Shown here: piece after piece, positions 49,471-59,235 of the stretch
How the letters are laid out: every line of letters begins with the position of its first letter
How positions within the stretch are numbered: the stretch's first letter is position 1
Source: an uncultured Prochlorococcus sp.
GTDB lineage: Bacteria; Cyanobacteriota; Cyanobacteriia; PCC-6307; Cyanobiaceae
Assembly (NCBI GenBank): GCA_902590775.1
Contig: CACIYC010000006.1
Span: 1 to 63,449 of the forward strand
Length of the DNA stretch: 63,449 nt
Direction: 5' to 3'
Notes under the pieces: model-generated
Told to the model about the DNA's origin: nothing
The model's input: the letters and a program-made list of their open reading frames with translations, nothing else
Databases searched by the model: none
Program-made: the position numbers and the translations under genes

Positions 49471-51159
49471 TTGAAACGCTTACTACTTGCACCGCTTCTA
49501 TTAGGTTTAATTCCTTCAGTTAATGCCTTTCGTTGGAGTAGTGATTTTGTCGTTAAAACTGATCTGGGGGAGAAATCCGAGCTGCCTTCCGGTGAAGCCG
49601 TTAATGTCGACTTCATGGAGTTACCTGCGAGTCGGCCTCCAGCGAATGCTGTAAACATTTCAATCCCCCTTGAACAAGCTTTTCAGTTTGCGGGGGACAA
49701 AGCCGCCTGGATGGAGCCTCCAACTTGGCGCAATCGCATCTTGCGGTTTTCCTTTGAGGAAATTGATATGCCAGATGCAGGCGAACACATGGGTTTGTAC
49801 GGTATAGGGGCTTACGATCGACTCAACCCTTGGCTGTACGGCGGTATCACTCTTTACGGTGCCGCGAGCGGACACCGTGGCGGTTTTTTTACTGGTGGCT
49901 ATACCTTGGGCGTGGAACGTCAGTTAACCGATAACTGGTTTCTCGATGCCGGAGGCTATGTGGGTGCCGGGGGCGGCGGTGCCGCGGCGCAAGGAGGAGG
50001 GTTAATGATCCGCCCACATGTCGGTCTCAAGCACGACTTTAGCTGGGGCGCACTGGGCCTGAATTATACCTACGTAGACTTCCCCAACGGAGATATTTCC
50101 AGCGATGCAATCGCGCTTTCAGTGGATATTCCCTTCAGTTCACTGACACTCAATTGGGAAGATGATGGGCTGACTGCGGCCGATTACTTCGGAGCCGACT
50201 GGAGCAATGTGAGCCGCCACCGATCGCACCTAGCCGCCCGCGTTCGCACCTATTCTCCCGCCAGCTGGAGCAAAACCACCTCCGGTGGGTCGATTGATGA
50301 TTCATTGGGGCTGATCGGCGTAGAGTACTCTTACTTTCTTGATGACAACTGGTTTGCCACCTTTGAAACTGCCGGTGCCGTATCAGGTGGCGTAGGCGGG
50401 TACGCCGAACTTTTAGCCGGGTTAGGCTATCGCCTTCCCCTAACCAAAGACGATCGTCTAGCCCTACTCCCCGCCTTAACCATCGGCGGCGCCGGTGGCG
50501 GGGAGGTCGAAACCGGCGGAGGATTTGTTGCCCGAGCAAATCTAGGATTGGAATACCGACTTTCTCCTCATCTCAGCCTAATTATGGACGGCGGCTATCT
50601 CACCGCCCCAGATGGCAATTTTGATACCCCATATGTCGGCTTCAATTTGGCATACGTAATGGAAACCTTTGCTCAGGATCAAAAAGGAGCCCCCTTAACG
50701 GAAACAGACCTTATACAAACTACAAAATGGCGCTTTCGCCCGGCGCACCAATGGTATTTTGATGCGCAACGTAAGGGAGGCTCTTCACGCGATATGCAAC
50801 TTATGGGAGGTAAAATCGACTGGATGGGAGGAGATTCTTGGTACCTTACAGGACAAGGATTAAGCGCGTATGCAGGAGGAGCCGGTGGCTATTCAGAGGG
50901 ACATTGGGGGGCAGGCGTTTTTGGCCCGAGCTGGAAGAACTGGCAACTCTATGGCGAAATGCTCATAGGTGCCGGAGGGGGAGGAGGCGTTGATAGTGGT
51001 AGCGCCTTATTGTTCAAACCGAGTGTCGGGTTAGAGTGCAATCTAAATAAGGACTTCAGCCTTCAAACTGGCATAGGAAAAGTGATTTCTAAGAATGGGA
51101 ATCTTGATGCCAATATCTTGGACGCTAGTCTGGTTTGGCGCTTTGGGGCCCCAAAATAA
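49471..51159 (+). CDS. chimeric, high-GC, glycine-rich secreted beta-barrel-like protein (probable foreign insert in a native gene)
   Basis: A 562-residue protein with no named family known to me. Residues 1-20 (MKRLLLAPLLLGLIPSVNAF) are a signal peptide of the native style, and 22-35 (WSSDFVVKTDLGEK) match a native small secreted protein. After about residue 40 the DNA turns GC-rich (about 60% in a 60-bp sample at 49981-50040, against AT-rich neighbours). Three divergent units, at about 86-222, 245-397 and 417-559, each have an Arg-rich strand, an MGLIG-like strand, a W-containing strand, GG-rich turns (GAGGGG), an HVGL/NLGL/SVGL strand, a G-N-x-D turn and a final aromatic strand (SVDIPF, NLAYV, LVWRF). 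This fits outer-membrane beta strands. The start is TTG at 49471. GC falls again in the last third. It is followed by an in-frame remnant. Confidence 0.7.
   Translation: MKRLLLAPLLLGLIPSVNAFRWSSDFVVKTDLGEKSELPSGEAVNVDFMELPASRPPANAVNISIPLEQAFQFAGDKAAWMEPPTWRNRILRFSFEEIDMPDAGEHMGLYGIGAYDRLNPWLYGGITLYGAASGHRGGFFTGGYTLGVERQLTDNWFLDAGGYVGAGGGGAAAQGGGLMIRPHVGLKHDFSWGALGLNYTYVDFPNGDISSDAIALSVDIPFSSLTLNWEDDGLTAADYFGADWSNVSRHRSHLAARVRTYSPASWSKTTSGGSIDDSLGLIGVEYSYFLDDNWFATFETAGAVSGGVGGYAELLAGLGYRLPLTKDDRLALLPALTIGGAGGGEVETGGGFVARANLGLEYRLSPHLSLIMDGGYLTAPDGNFDTPYVGFNLAYVMETFAQDQKGAPLTETDLIQTTKWRFRPAHQWYFDAQRKGGSSRDMQLMGGKIDWMGGDSWYLTGQGLSAYAGGAGGYSEGHWGAGVFGPSWKNWQLYGEMLIGAGGGGGVDSGSALLFKPSVGLECNLNKDFSLQTGIGKVISKNGNLDANILDASLVWRFGAPK
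49533..49576 (+). repeat. 44-bp direct repeat, left copy
   Basis: This segment matches 51171-51214 with 2 mismatches in 44 bp. It encodes WSSDFVVKTDLGEK near the start of the barrel gene. Separation of the copies is 1638 bp, a multiple of three, so both are in the same frame. Confidence 0.95.
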
Positions 51160-51170
51160 AGCTCCCAACC

Positions 51171-51214
51171 TTGGAGTAGTGATATTGTCGTTAAAACTGA
51201 TCTGGGAGAGAAAT
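51171..51214 (+). repeat. 44-bp direct repeat, right copy
   Basis: Matches the left copy with 2 mismatches. It lies 12 bp after the TAA stop of the barrel gene and begins the native remnant WSSDIVVKTDLGEKFIVK. Confidence 0.95.
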
Positions 51215-51417
51215 TTATCGTTAAAGAATCAGCAGTCAATGTGATTCCTATGGGAGTAAATGATTTAATAAAAATAATTAATGAAGACGGAGTAAAGACA
51301 AAAGAAAAATTTTATAAATGCAATTCAAGATACGGAAAAGGCTACCAGCTACAAGAAGAGGGATATAGCTATTGCGAAATTAAATATGCAATGTATTTTG
51401 GGAAACTTCATAAATAA
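51172..51417 (+). pseudogene. C-terminal remnant of a native small secreted protein
   Basis: 81 codons open in the frame of the barrel gene, past its TAA (51157-51159), encoding WSSDIVVKTDLGEKFIVKE, then VNVIPMGVNDLI, FYKCNSRYGKGYQL and GYSYCEIKYAMYFG, ending at TAA 51415-51417. It is AT-rich with native codon use and has two Cys, as in small exported proteins of picocyanobacteria. It lacks a start and signal peptide of its own. With residues 1-21 of the barrel gene it would form one complete small exported protein of about 100 residues, so the native gene looks split by the insert. Readthrough of the stop is possible but undemonstrated. Confidence 0.7.
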
Positions 51418-51654
51418 CCTTCCGATATTGCTAAAAATTCGGAAACAGATGGTATCTACAAAAGGCACATCAAAATATTCATTCTTATAGAAATCAGTCT
51501 TAGCTTCTTCAATCACCAGATGTTAGACAGTATTTATACAAATACTAAAAATCGCTCAAACACATTGCAAGACAATTTATCTCGGGAGTTAGTCAGTATG
51601 TGTACTAACTTATGCACTGAGAAAGAATGATCAACTACACTAATTTCCCTTTAT

Positions 51655-51828
51655 TCACTCAATTGGCTGACCAAGTTCATCACGCAGCCTTCGAATACGC
51701 TGTAACAACTTTAACCTTCTGCTTCTAGCAGTTGCAGTTAAAAAAAGTCTTAAAGGGAAATAGATCAAAGTCATTGTGCCAGCTAGACCGGCCATTAAGA
51801 TAAAAAATAGTGATCCTGAATCATTCAT
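51655..51828 (-). CDS. small conserved membrane protein of unknown function
   Basis: A 57-residue frame starting MNDSGSLFFILMAGLAGTM. One hydrophobic helix (about 7-28, LFFILMAGLAGTMTLIYFPLRL) is followed by a basic, arginine-rich tail (ARSRRLKLLQRIRRLRDELGQ), suggesting a membrane protein with its tail in the cytoplasm. Codon use is native. It is divergent from the groEL paralog. I do not know a family name, and small genes of this type carry risk of over-calling. Confidence 0.55.
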   Translation of the reverse strand: MNDSGSLFFILMAGLAGTMTLIYFPLRLFLTATARSRRLKLLQRIRRLRDELGQPIE

Positions 51829-51909
51829 ATTGAAACCATAAGTGGCAAAGCAGCAATAAGCACTATTTTTTGAATCAAATTTTCAAAGGATTCGGCTTTC
51901 CCCACTTAT

Positions 51910-53667
<1,758 letters not shown>

Positions 53668-53726
53668 TCAAAAAAAATTCTTCAACCTAAAACATTTATC
53701 TCCTTCATAACAATTACCAAAAACAA

Positions 53727-54215
53727 TCATGAGGCTTTAGGTAATTGCATATCTATTGATGGGACCCAGCGCCGAAAATGATTCAAGGAGGGTATTGGTG
53801 GTGGAGCAATAACAGTAGAAAAATCTTCAGGTTCTTCTTCAATTAATGCCGCTTCATCGGGAATAACAACGTGATCCAATAATTCTCGAGTATTTTCGTC
53901 TTCATTAGTAGAAAATAATTGATCGTTATTCAAAGTTTCAATGTCCTCTATAGAATTATCTTCTTTCATTGAAAGAGAATGATCTAAAACTTCATCCGCA
54001 AAATGAGCTATCTCTTCTTGATTAGTTTCTGCTAAAACTTCATCCTCAAAATGATTTATCTCTTCTTGATTAGTCTCAGAAAGACTTTCAATCCCATAAC
54101 GGTGAACCAATTGAGACCTTAACCAAAAAAGTTGGTCTTGATTACCAAGTTCTTTTGCTTGAAAGATCTGATGGAAAAGCTGATTTTTACGCAAAGAGAT
54201 AAGATCTGTTGGCAT
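53727..54215 (-). CDS. acidic hypothetical protein with a tandem 16-residue repeat
   Basis: About 162 residues from MPTDLISLRKNQ (54215; an earlier ATG adds four). The N-terminal part (LFHQIFQAKELGNQDQLFWLRSQLVHRYG) is helical. A double repeat ETNQEEI-HF-DEVLA (16 residues, twice) follows, then acidic low-complexity sequence and a proline-rich end (VIAPPPIPSLNHFRRWVPSID). No named family. It lies directly after the ABC-2 permease gene on the same strand (15 bp), so it is probably in that operon. Confidence 0.5.
   Translation of the reverse strand: MPTDLISLRKNQLFHQIFQAKELGNQDQLFWLRSQLVHRYGIESLSETNQEEINHFEDEVLAETNQEEIAHFADEVLDHSLSMKEDNSIEDIETLNNDQLFSTNEDENTRELLDHVVIPDEAALIEEEPEDFSTVIAPPPIPSLNHFRRWVPSIDMQLPKAS
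53986..54081 (-). repeat. two tandem copies of a 48-bp unit
   Basis: The 48-bp segment 53986-54033 recurs at 54034-54081 with a few changes and codes for the 16-residue repeat of the acidic protein. It is an in-frame internal duplication. Confidence 0.85.
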
Positions 54216-54230
54216 TAGAGAAATCAATAG

Positions 54231-55088
54231 CTAAATGAGTTTGCGATTTAGTAGAGGACGAATGATAAAAAACAGTCCAATAGATAAAACCGTTAATAAG
54301 AACAAGCATCCATATCCTGTTATGTCTCCATAAGGAGCATGAACAAGGACACTACCTAAATCGAGTGAACCGCAATAAGCAGCTCTGATAGGTTCTATAG
54401 CAAAGGTAAGCGGATTTATCGATGCTAGCCAGCCCAACCATGCAGGCATGAAAGAAATTGGAACTAAAGCTGTACTAGCAAAAAGCAAAGGAAGGTTTAC
54501 AACGAAAATTACTGCGATTAATTCAATATGACCAGGCAAAGCAAAAGCCAAGCCAAGACTTAATGATGTAACACCAAAAATCAAGATCAAAAGTGTCAAG
54601 AGAACTAAGATGAAACCTAAAAAATTTGGCCAACCATATCCCAATAAGAAGGCAGCTCCCATAATTGCCAAGCTCTGCAATACACTAATAGTTGCTATAT
54701 AAATGACAGCAGAGAAAAGAATTGAGCTTCTTGTCTGCAAGGGAGCAACTAACAGTCTATTTAAGAAGCCAAATTCACGGTCAAACATTAGTGGCAATCC
54801 GGCATTAAGAGCACCACTAAATGCTGTAAAAACAATTATTCCTGCACCAAGAAACCTTCCATAACCTATTCCTCCTGGCAAAAAATCAGTCGGTGCATTC
54901 TCAAAAAGTGCCCCAAATAAAACAAGCCAAATCAATGGCTGAAGTATTCCCGCAACCAAAGTAGATGGTCGTCTTAATAACTGCAAAAAGAGTCTTAGAG
55001 TTAAAGCTTGTACTTCCTGAATGAATTGCAAGATTTTAGAATCTTGATTCTTTGTAGAAGAAATTGATTTTGAATTAGTGGTAGTCAT
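54231..55088 (-). CDS. ABC-2 type transporter permease (DrrB-like)
   Basis: A 285-residue inner-membrane permease with about six hydrophobic segments. It carries the ABC-2 pattern LQLLRRPSTLVAGILQPLIWLVLFGALF, the block MFDREFGFLNRLLVAPLQTRSSILFSA, and SFMPAWLGWLASINPLTFAIEPIRA, which is typical for drug/polysaccharide exporters. The substrate is unknown. It follows the ATPase gene by 33 bp, and the pair forms a two-component exporter. The N-terminus is a Ser/Asn-rich cytoplasmic stretch. Confidence 0.82.
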   Translation of the reverse strand: MTTTNSKSISSTKNQDSKILQFIQEVQALTLRLFLQLLRRPSTLVAGILQPLIWLVLFGALFENAPTDFLPGGIGYGRFLGAGIIVFTAFSGALNAGLPLMFDREFGFLNRLLVAPLQTRSSILFSAVIYIATISVLQSLAIMGAAFLLGYGWPNFLGFILVLLTLLILIFGVTSLSLGLAFALPGHIELIAVIFVVNLPLLFASTALVPISFMPAWLGWLASINPLTFAIEPIRAAYCGSLDLGSVLVHAPYGDITGYGCLFLLTVLSIGLFFIIRPLLNRKLI

Positions 55089-55121
55089 AGGTCTAAATTA
55101 AATAAATTTTCTAAAAATTAC

Positions 55122-56135
55122 TTACTTCATTGCCTCTTTCGCCTCTTTCTTTAAATCTCTCTTGCTAGCGACCTCAAGTTCAGCATCCATCAAGGTCTGA
55201 CCAGTTGCGTGCAAGTAAACATCATCTAAACTTGGGCGACTTTCTGATAAGGAAAAAATATCAATTCCTTCTACATCTAACTTGCTCCGTAATAATTTCA
55301 AAGACTCTGAATCATCAACAAAGAAATTCAAAGAACATCCCTGAGAATAATTTATAACCAAATCATGAACTCCATTCAGATCTTTAATGAGATCCTTAAC
55401 TTTTTCACCTTCAGACTTGGTACTAAATTCTCGTACTTTAAGAGTCACTTTGTTGTCACCTAATTTATTTTTCAATTCTTCAGGTGATCCTTGTGCAATA
55501 ACTCGCCCTGAATCAATTATTGCCATTTTGTCAGAAAGTTCGTCAATTTCTTCAAGATAATGACTACTCAAAAGAATCGTTTTACCTTCTTTACGGAGAG
55601 TTTTTAATAACGACCAAATTTTTGAGCGACTTTCAATATCTAAGCCAACAGTAGGTTCATCCAAAACCAATAATTCAGGTTCATGCAGTAATCCAGTAGC
55701 AAGGTCAAGGCGCCTTCTCATACCTCCTGAATAAGAACCAGAACGTCTATCAATCCATTCACTCATATCAAGTAATGCAATTAATTCTTTAATGCGCCCA
55801 TCTCGATACTTTCTTTGCAAGTGATACATATCACCATGTAATTGAAGCAACTCTCTTCCAGTAAGGATTTTATCTATTGCTATTTCTTGTGCAACATAAC
55901 CAATATTTCGCCTGACTTCTCGCGAATTTAACAAGACATTTTGCCCTGCAAAAGTAACCTCACCAGAATCTGGCTCTAACAAAGTGCAAAGGATTCTAAG
56001 AGTAGTACTTTTACCTGATCCATTCGGACCAAGCAGACCAAAAAGAGAGCCTTGAGGAATTTCAAGAGTTAATTTTCTAAGAGCCTTTACAGCCCCATAA
56101 GACTTTTCGAGATCCCGAAGTTCAACCAATGGCAT
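55122..56135 (-). CDS. ABC transporter ATP-binding protein (DrrA-like)
   Basis: A 337-residue ATPase with Walker A GPNGSGKST (residues ~37-45), Q-loop VAQEIAIDK, signature YSGGMRRRLDLA, Walker B LLVLDEPTVGLD and the H-loop SSHYLEE. A C-terminal DrrA-type extension (about 225-337) is present. It pairs with the permease downstream. It lies about 88 bp past ctaB on the same strand and may be transcribed with ctaA-ctaB; that would be a shared transcript rather than evidence of heme export. Confidence 0.88.
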   Translation of the reverse strand: MPLVELRDLEKSYGAVKALRKLTLEIPQGSLFGLLGPNGSGKSTTLRILCTLLEPDSGEVTFAGQNVLLNSREVRRNIGYVAQEIAIDKILTGRELLQLHGDMYHLQRKYRDGRIKELIALLDMSEWIDRRSGSYSGGMRRRLDLATGLLHEPELLVLDEPTVGLDIESRSKIWSLLKTLRKEGKTILLSSHYLEEIDELSDKMAIIDSGRVIAQGSPEELKNKLGDNKVTLKVREFSTKSEGEKVKDLIKDLNGVHDLVINYSQGCSLNFFVDDSESLKLLRSKLDVEGIDIFSLSESRPSLDDVYLHATGQTLMDAELEVASKRDLKKEAKEAMK

Positions 56136-56223
56136 TAAAAATAGATCGGTTAGCCAACTATCAAGAATCTAGAGAATAAATTCCAATAAAGTGAGTTTTC
56201 ACTGAATATTAATAATGTTTTTT

Positions 56224-57225
56224 TTATGAAATTAAAAATACACTTGTCATATTAGACAAAAGATAAATAGTCTGATGATGAAACTGATCAGCCAATGTTA
56301 AACGACTAATAACTAATAAAAGGCAAACTCCAAACATGTAAAGAATAGACCATCGAAAAAGTCCTTTAGCTCTGTTAAGATCTTCGGGGTCTGATGCCAA
56401 TCTATAAACCATTTGCAGTAATCGCACATTAAAAGGTATTAATAACAATCCGTATAGAAGTCCTCCCTCAGGTAATGCGAAAATCCCTAAACAACTTAAT
56501 AAAACAGTTGCCCAACCATAGCGAGATATTGCTTTAGCGGTAAATACAGATCCCTTAACGACCGGCAACATTGGTATTCCTACAGATTCATAGTCATCTT
56601 TAAGAAGGATGGCCAAAGCCCAAAAATGAGCTGGAGTCCACACCATGACCAATGAAAACAACCACCAACTACTAAGACCTAAATGCCCAGTTGCTGCCGC
56701 TGCACCTACTAAAGGAGGAATTGCACCGGCAACCCCTCCTATAACAATATTTTGAGATGTACGAGGTTTTAAAAATGCAGTATACAAAAGGACATAACTA
56801 CATAAACCTAACAATGAAAGTCCAGCAGCTAAACAATTTACACCACTAACAAGAAGGGCCGCTGCAGCCAAAGTACACGAAATTGCTCCTGCAAAAACAG
56901 CTGAAGGAGACAATCGGCCTGAAGGTAATGCCCTAGAACTTGTTCGTTTCATTCGTCCATCTAAATCCTGCTCCCAAAGGCAATTAAGGGCCCCAGCAGC
57001 AGCAGCAGCCAGTGCACCACCTCCAAGAGTGCAAGCAAGTCTTGGCGAAGGCAAAGGCCAACCTTCACTTAATGCCATGCCACCAAGGGTTGTAGCTAAA
57101 AGCAAAGGGATAAGGCGAGGTTTCGCAACTTCTAACCACGCAGGAAGCTTTATTTTTTTTCTTGAAGGGACTACTTGCTCTCTCGAAAGTGGACCTGAAA
57201 TAAGTTGAGAAGTAGAACTAACCAT
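56224..57225 (-). CDS. ctaB: protoheme IX farnesyltransferase (heme O synthase)
   Basis: Adds farnesyl to heme B, making heme O for the cytochrome oxidase. From [11 protein letters not shown] (57225) it is 333 residues; the ORF extends further back to 57318 but that part overlaps ctaA. It has the prenyltransferase motif [20 protein letters not shown] with its Asp cluster, and [17 protein letters not shown] and [11 protein letters not shown]. About eight membrane helices. Its start overlaps the end of ctaA by 8 bp, so translation is probably coupled. Confidence 0.93.
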   Translation of the reverse strand: MVSSTSQLISGPLSREQVVPSRKKIKLPAWLEVAKPRLIPLLLATTLGGMALSEGWPLPSPRLACTLGGGALAAAAAGALNCLWEQDLDGRMKRTSSRALPSGRLSPSAVFAGAISCTLAAAALLVSGVNCLAAGLSLLGLCSYVLLYTAFLKPRTSQNIVIGGVAGAIPPLVGAAAATGHLGLSSWWLFSLVMVWTPAHFWALAILLKDDYESVGIPMLPVVKGSVFTAKAISRYGWATVLLSCLGIFALPEGGLLYGLLLIPFNVRLLQMVYRLASDPEDLNRAKGLFRWSILYMFGVCLLLVISRLTLADQFHHQTIYLLSNMTSVFLIS

Positions 57226-58144
57226 GACAAACCTCCAATAAAATGTCGTCAAAGGACTTTGATTTAAGTGAAGAAGATGGGCTAATTCTTCTACAACTAA
57301 GTGCCGCCAAAGAAGCAACTAATAAACACGCAAGTAACTGATGTGAAACTCTTACTAAAGGCTGGTCTAGAAGCAGATGAACCGAAAGGACTCCAAGAAG
57401 AATTTGCATCATCAAAAGAACTACAACAAATAAAAGCAATGGCCATTGATCACGAAACCAACCGCCTTGGATAAAAGCTACAAAAACAAAAGAAAAAATA
57501 AAGAAAGAAACTGGCAATGCTGAGATTCTATGTATATCTAACCATTGGCAATCAATTCCTTTAGCCAAACATTTTTGAGCCCCCCAAGTAGTCGCCATTC
57601 GACTGCCAATTACACTCTGAATAATTACAATCAAAAGAGAGCTTCTACTTAAAAAGCTCCACCAAGAAGGTGGGTTTATTTCATTAAGAGAAAGTAATCT
57701 TTGAGTCAATCCACTCATTAGGGCAACAAGAGTTAAAGCTAAAAGCAAATGCCCTACAACCACATTCGATGGCAAAAGATCTACAACTGTCAATGCTCCC
57801 AAGGCACCTTGCAAAGCAATCAAAAGGAATATCCCCCCATTTACCCATGGCAACCAAAAAGGGAGAGAAGATTTATAAATTAAAGAAAGAAAAAATTGCA
57901 AACAAATTGCAATCCCAACAAAAAAAGCATCTAAACGGTGGAACCACTCTAGAAAAATCTGCAAATTCATTCTCCCTTTTGGGAAAAAAGACCCATAACA
58001 TAACGGCCAATCGGGGCAAGCAAGCCCTGCTTCCATAACTCGTGTAGCCCCTCCAATCACAACTAAACCTACAAGAGCTACAACAATATGAGCTGCTAAC
58101 TTGCCAAGAAGGCTTCTTATTTGATTTGAAGATAAACTGGTCAA
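57218..58144 (-). CDS. ctaA: heme A synthase (CtaA/Cox15)
   Basis: Oxidises heme O to heme A in the membrane. The 308-residue protein has multiple helices and the family's heme-binding histidines: [51 protein letters not shown] and [12 protein letters not shown]. Together with ctaB it makes heme a for the oxidase encoded divergently at 58408. The two gene sets share a 263-bp spacer. Confidence 0.92.
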   Translation of the reverse strand: MTSLSSNQIRSLLGKLAAHIVVALVGLVVIGGATRVMEAGLACPDWPLCYGSFFPKGRMNLQIFLEWFHRLDAFFVGIAICLQFFLSLIYKSSLPFWLPWVNGGIFLLIALQGALGALTVVDLLPSNVVVGHLLLALTLVALMSGLTQRLLSLNEINPPSWWSFLSRSSLLIVIIQSVIGSRMATTWGAQKCLAKGIDCQWLDIHRISALPVSFFIFSFVFVAFIQGGWFRDQWPLLLFVVVLLMMQILLGVLSVHLLLDQPLVRVSHQLLACLLVASLAALSCRRISPSSSLKSKSFDDILLEVCHG

Positions 58145-58216
58145 ATTCAGAGGAACTATAAAAAAATTATTCCTATAAAGAAGGTAGCTATTTAGAGAAA
58201 TACGGCACGTTATTTA

Positions 58217-58244
58217 TTAGGAGTACAACTTAAAATCCTCCTAA
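58217..58244. promoter_or_regulatory. TTAGGAG/CTCCTAA dyad between ctaA and ctaC
   Basis: TTAGGAG (58217-58223), 14-nt spacer, CTCCTAA (58238-58244). The same half-sites form a compact palindrome before hemC (11743-11758). Both precede genes that use or make heme. It sits in the spacer between divergent cta operons. Confidence 0.35.
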
Positions 58245-58407
58245 AATCTCCCAATCCTGACAGAACTTACACATTTAGACCAAATATAGAAAAAAATCCT
58301 GCACAAAAGAAAGAAAATCTAAGGAAATAAGTTGAGACATATAAGTCCTGCATGCAGAAAAGAGAAAATATATATAAGTTAGTAAGAGAAATATCTGGAG
58401 CCTCATA

Positions 58408-59235
58408 TTGTTGCCATTAACGGCTATTTATACGATCATAATTAGCGTAGGTCTGATTTTCGGTTGTATTTGGGCCAGCAACAACTTCAACTTTTTACCG
58501 GTTGTAGCTAGTTCTAATGCACCTATATACGACGAATTATTCAAGGTTCTTTTTGTTATAGGAACAATATTATTTATTGGAATGACAGCTCTAGTCATTT
58601 ATAGCCTTATTAAATTCAGGAAAAAGCCTGGTCAAGAAGGAGATGGCCCCCCAATAGAAGAAAATTTACCATTAGAGATTCTTTGGACTGCAGTACCAGC
58701 TGTAGTTGTTTTATTCGTTGGTCTTTACAGCTACGACATTTACAACCGTATGGGAGGGATGCAATTACACAGCCACAATAATGATATTCATCACACAATG
58801 TCTTCTCAAGAGCGCATCTGGGGTGGCATTGGAGAAGCTTCAACACAAGTCAAGGATGACTCCCAAGTCTTCCCAGTTGTCAATGTTGAATTGTCTGCAA
58901 TGCAATTTGCGTTTCTATTTAACTATCCAAAAGGAAATATTATTTCAGGTGAACTTCATGTCCCTGTTGGGCATCCAGTAAGAATGACAATGGAGTCCAC
59001 AGATGTTATCCATGCATTTTGGGTACCTGAATTTCGTTTAAAACAAGATGTCATACCTGGGCAACCAACAATTTTAAATTTCACACCAACAAAAACTGGA
59101 AGATATCCAATAATCTGCGCTGAATTATGTGGTCCCTATCATGGTGGTATGCGTTCAACTGTTGTAGTCGAAGAACAAGCTGAATATGATGACTGGTTTC
59201 AAAAGAATTCCAAGTTATCAGAGGTAGAAGCATGA
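58408..59235 (+). CDS. ctaC: cytochrome c oxidase subunit II
   Basis: Subunit II of the aa3-type terminal oxidase; accepts electrons through the CuA centre. The 275-residue protein has two N-terminal membrane helices (ending LFIGMTALVIYSLIKFRKK), MESTDVIHAFWVPEFRLKQDV and the CuA loop CAELCGPYHGGM (two Cys, His, Met, Glu). The start is a TTG at 58408 (MLPLTAIYT). Overlaps ctaD's ATG by 4 bp. Confidence 0.94.
   Translation: MLPLTAIYTIIISVGLIFGCIWASNNFNFLPVVASSNAPIYDELFKVLFVIGTILFIGMTALVIYSLIKFRKKPGQEGDGPPIEENLPLEILWTAVPAVVVLFVGLYSYDIYNRMGGMQLHSHNNDIHHTMSSQERIWGGIGEASTQVKDDSQVFPVVNVELSAMQFAFLFNYPKGNIISGELHVPVGHPVRMTMESTDVIHAFWVPEFRLKQDVIPGQPTILNFTPTKTGRYPIICAELCGPYHGGMRSTVVVEEQAEYDDWFQKNSKLSEVEA

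Noticed and set aside
50150-50539. Antisense 129-residue Arg-rich frame inside the chimeric gene
   Set aside because: High-GC sequence produces long antisense frames; it has an Arg/Ser-rich composition with no domain.
51587-51610. AGTTAGT/ACTAACT inverted repeat downstream of the chimeric gene
   Set aside because: Only 7 bp and AT-rich, with no T tract; not distinct from background, and not matched at the other end of the insert.
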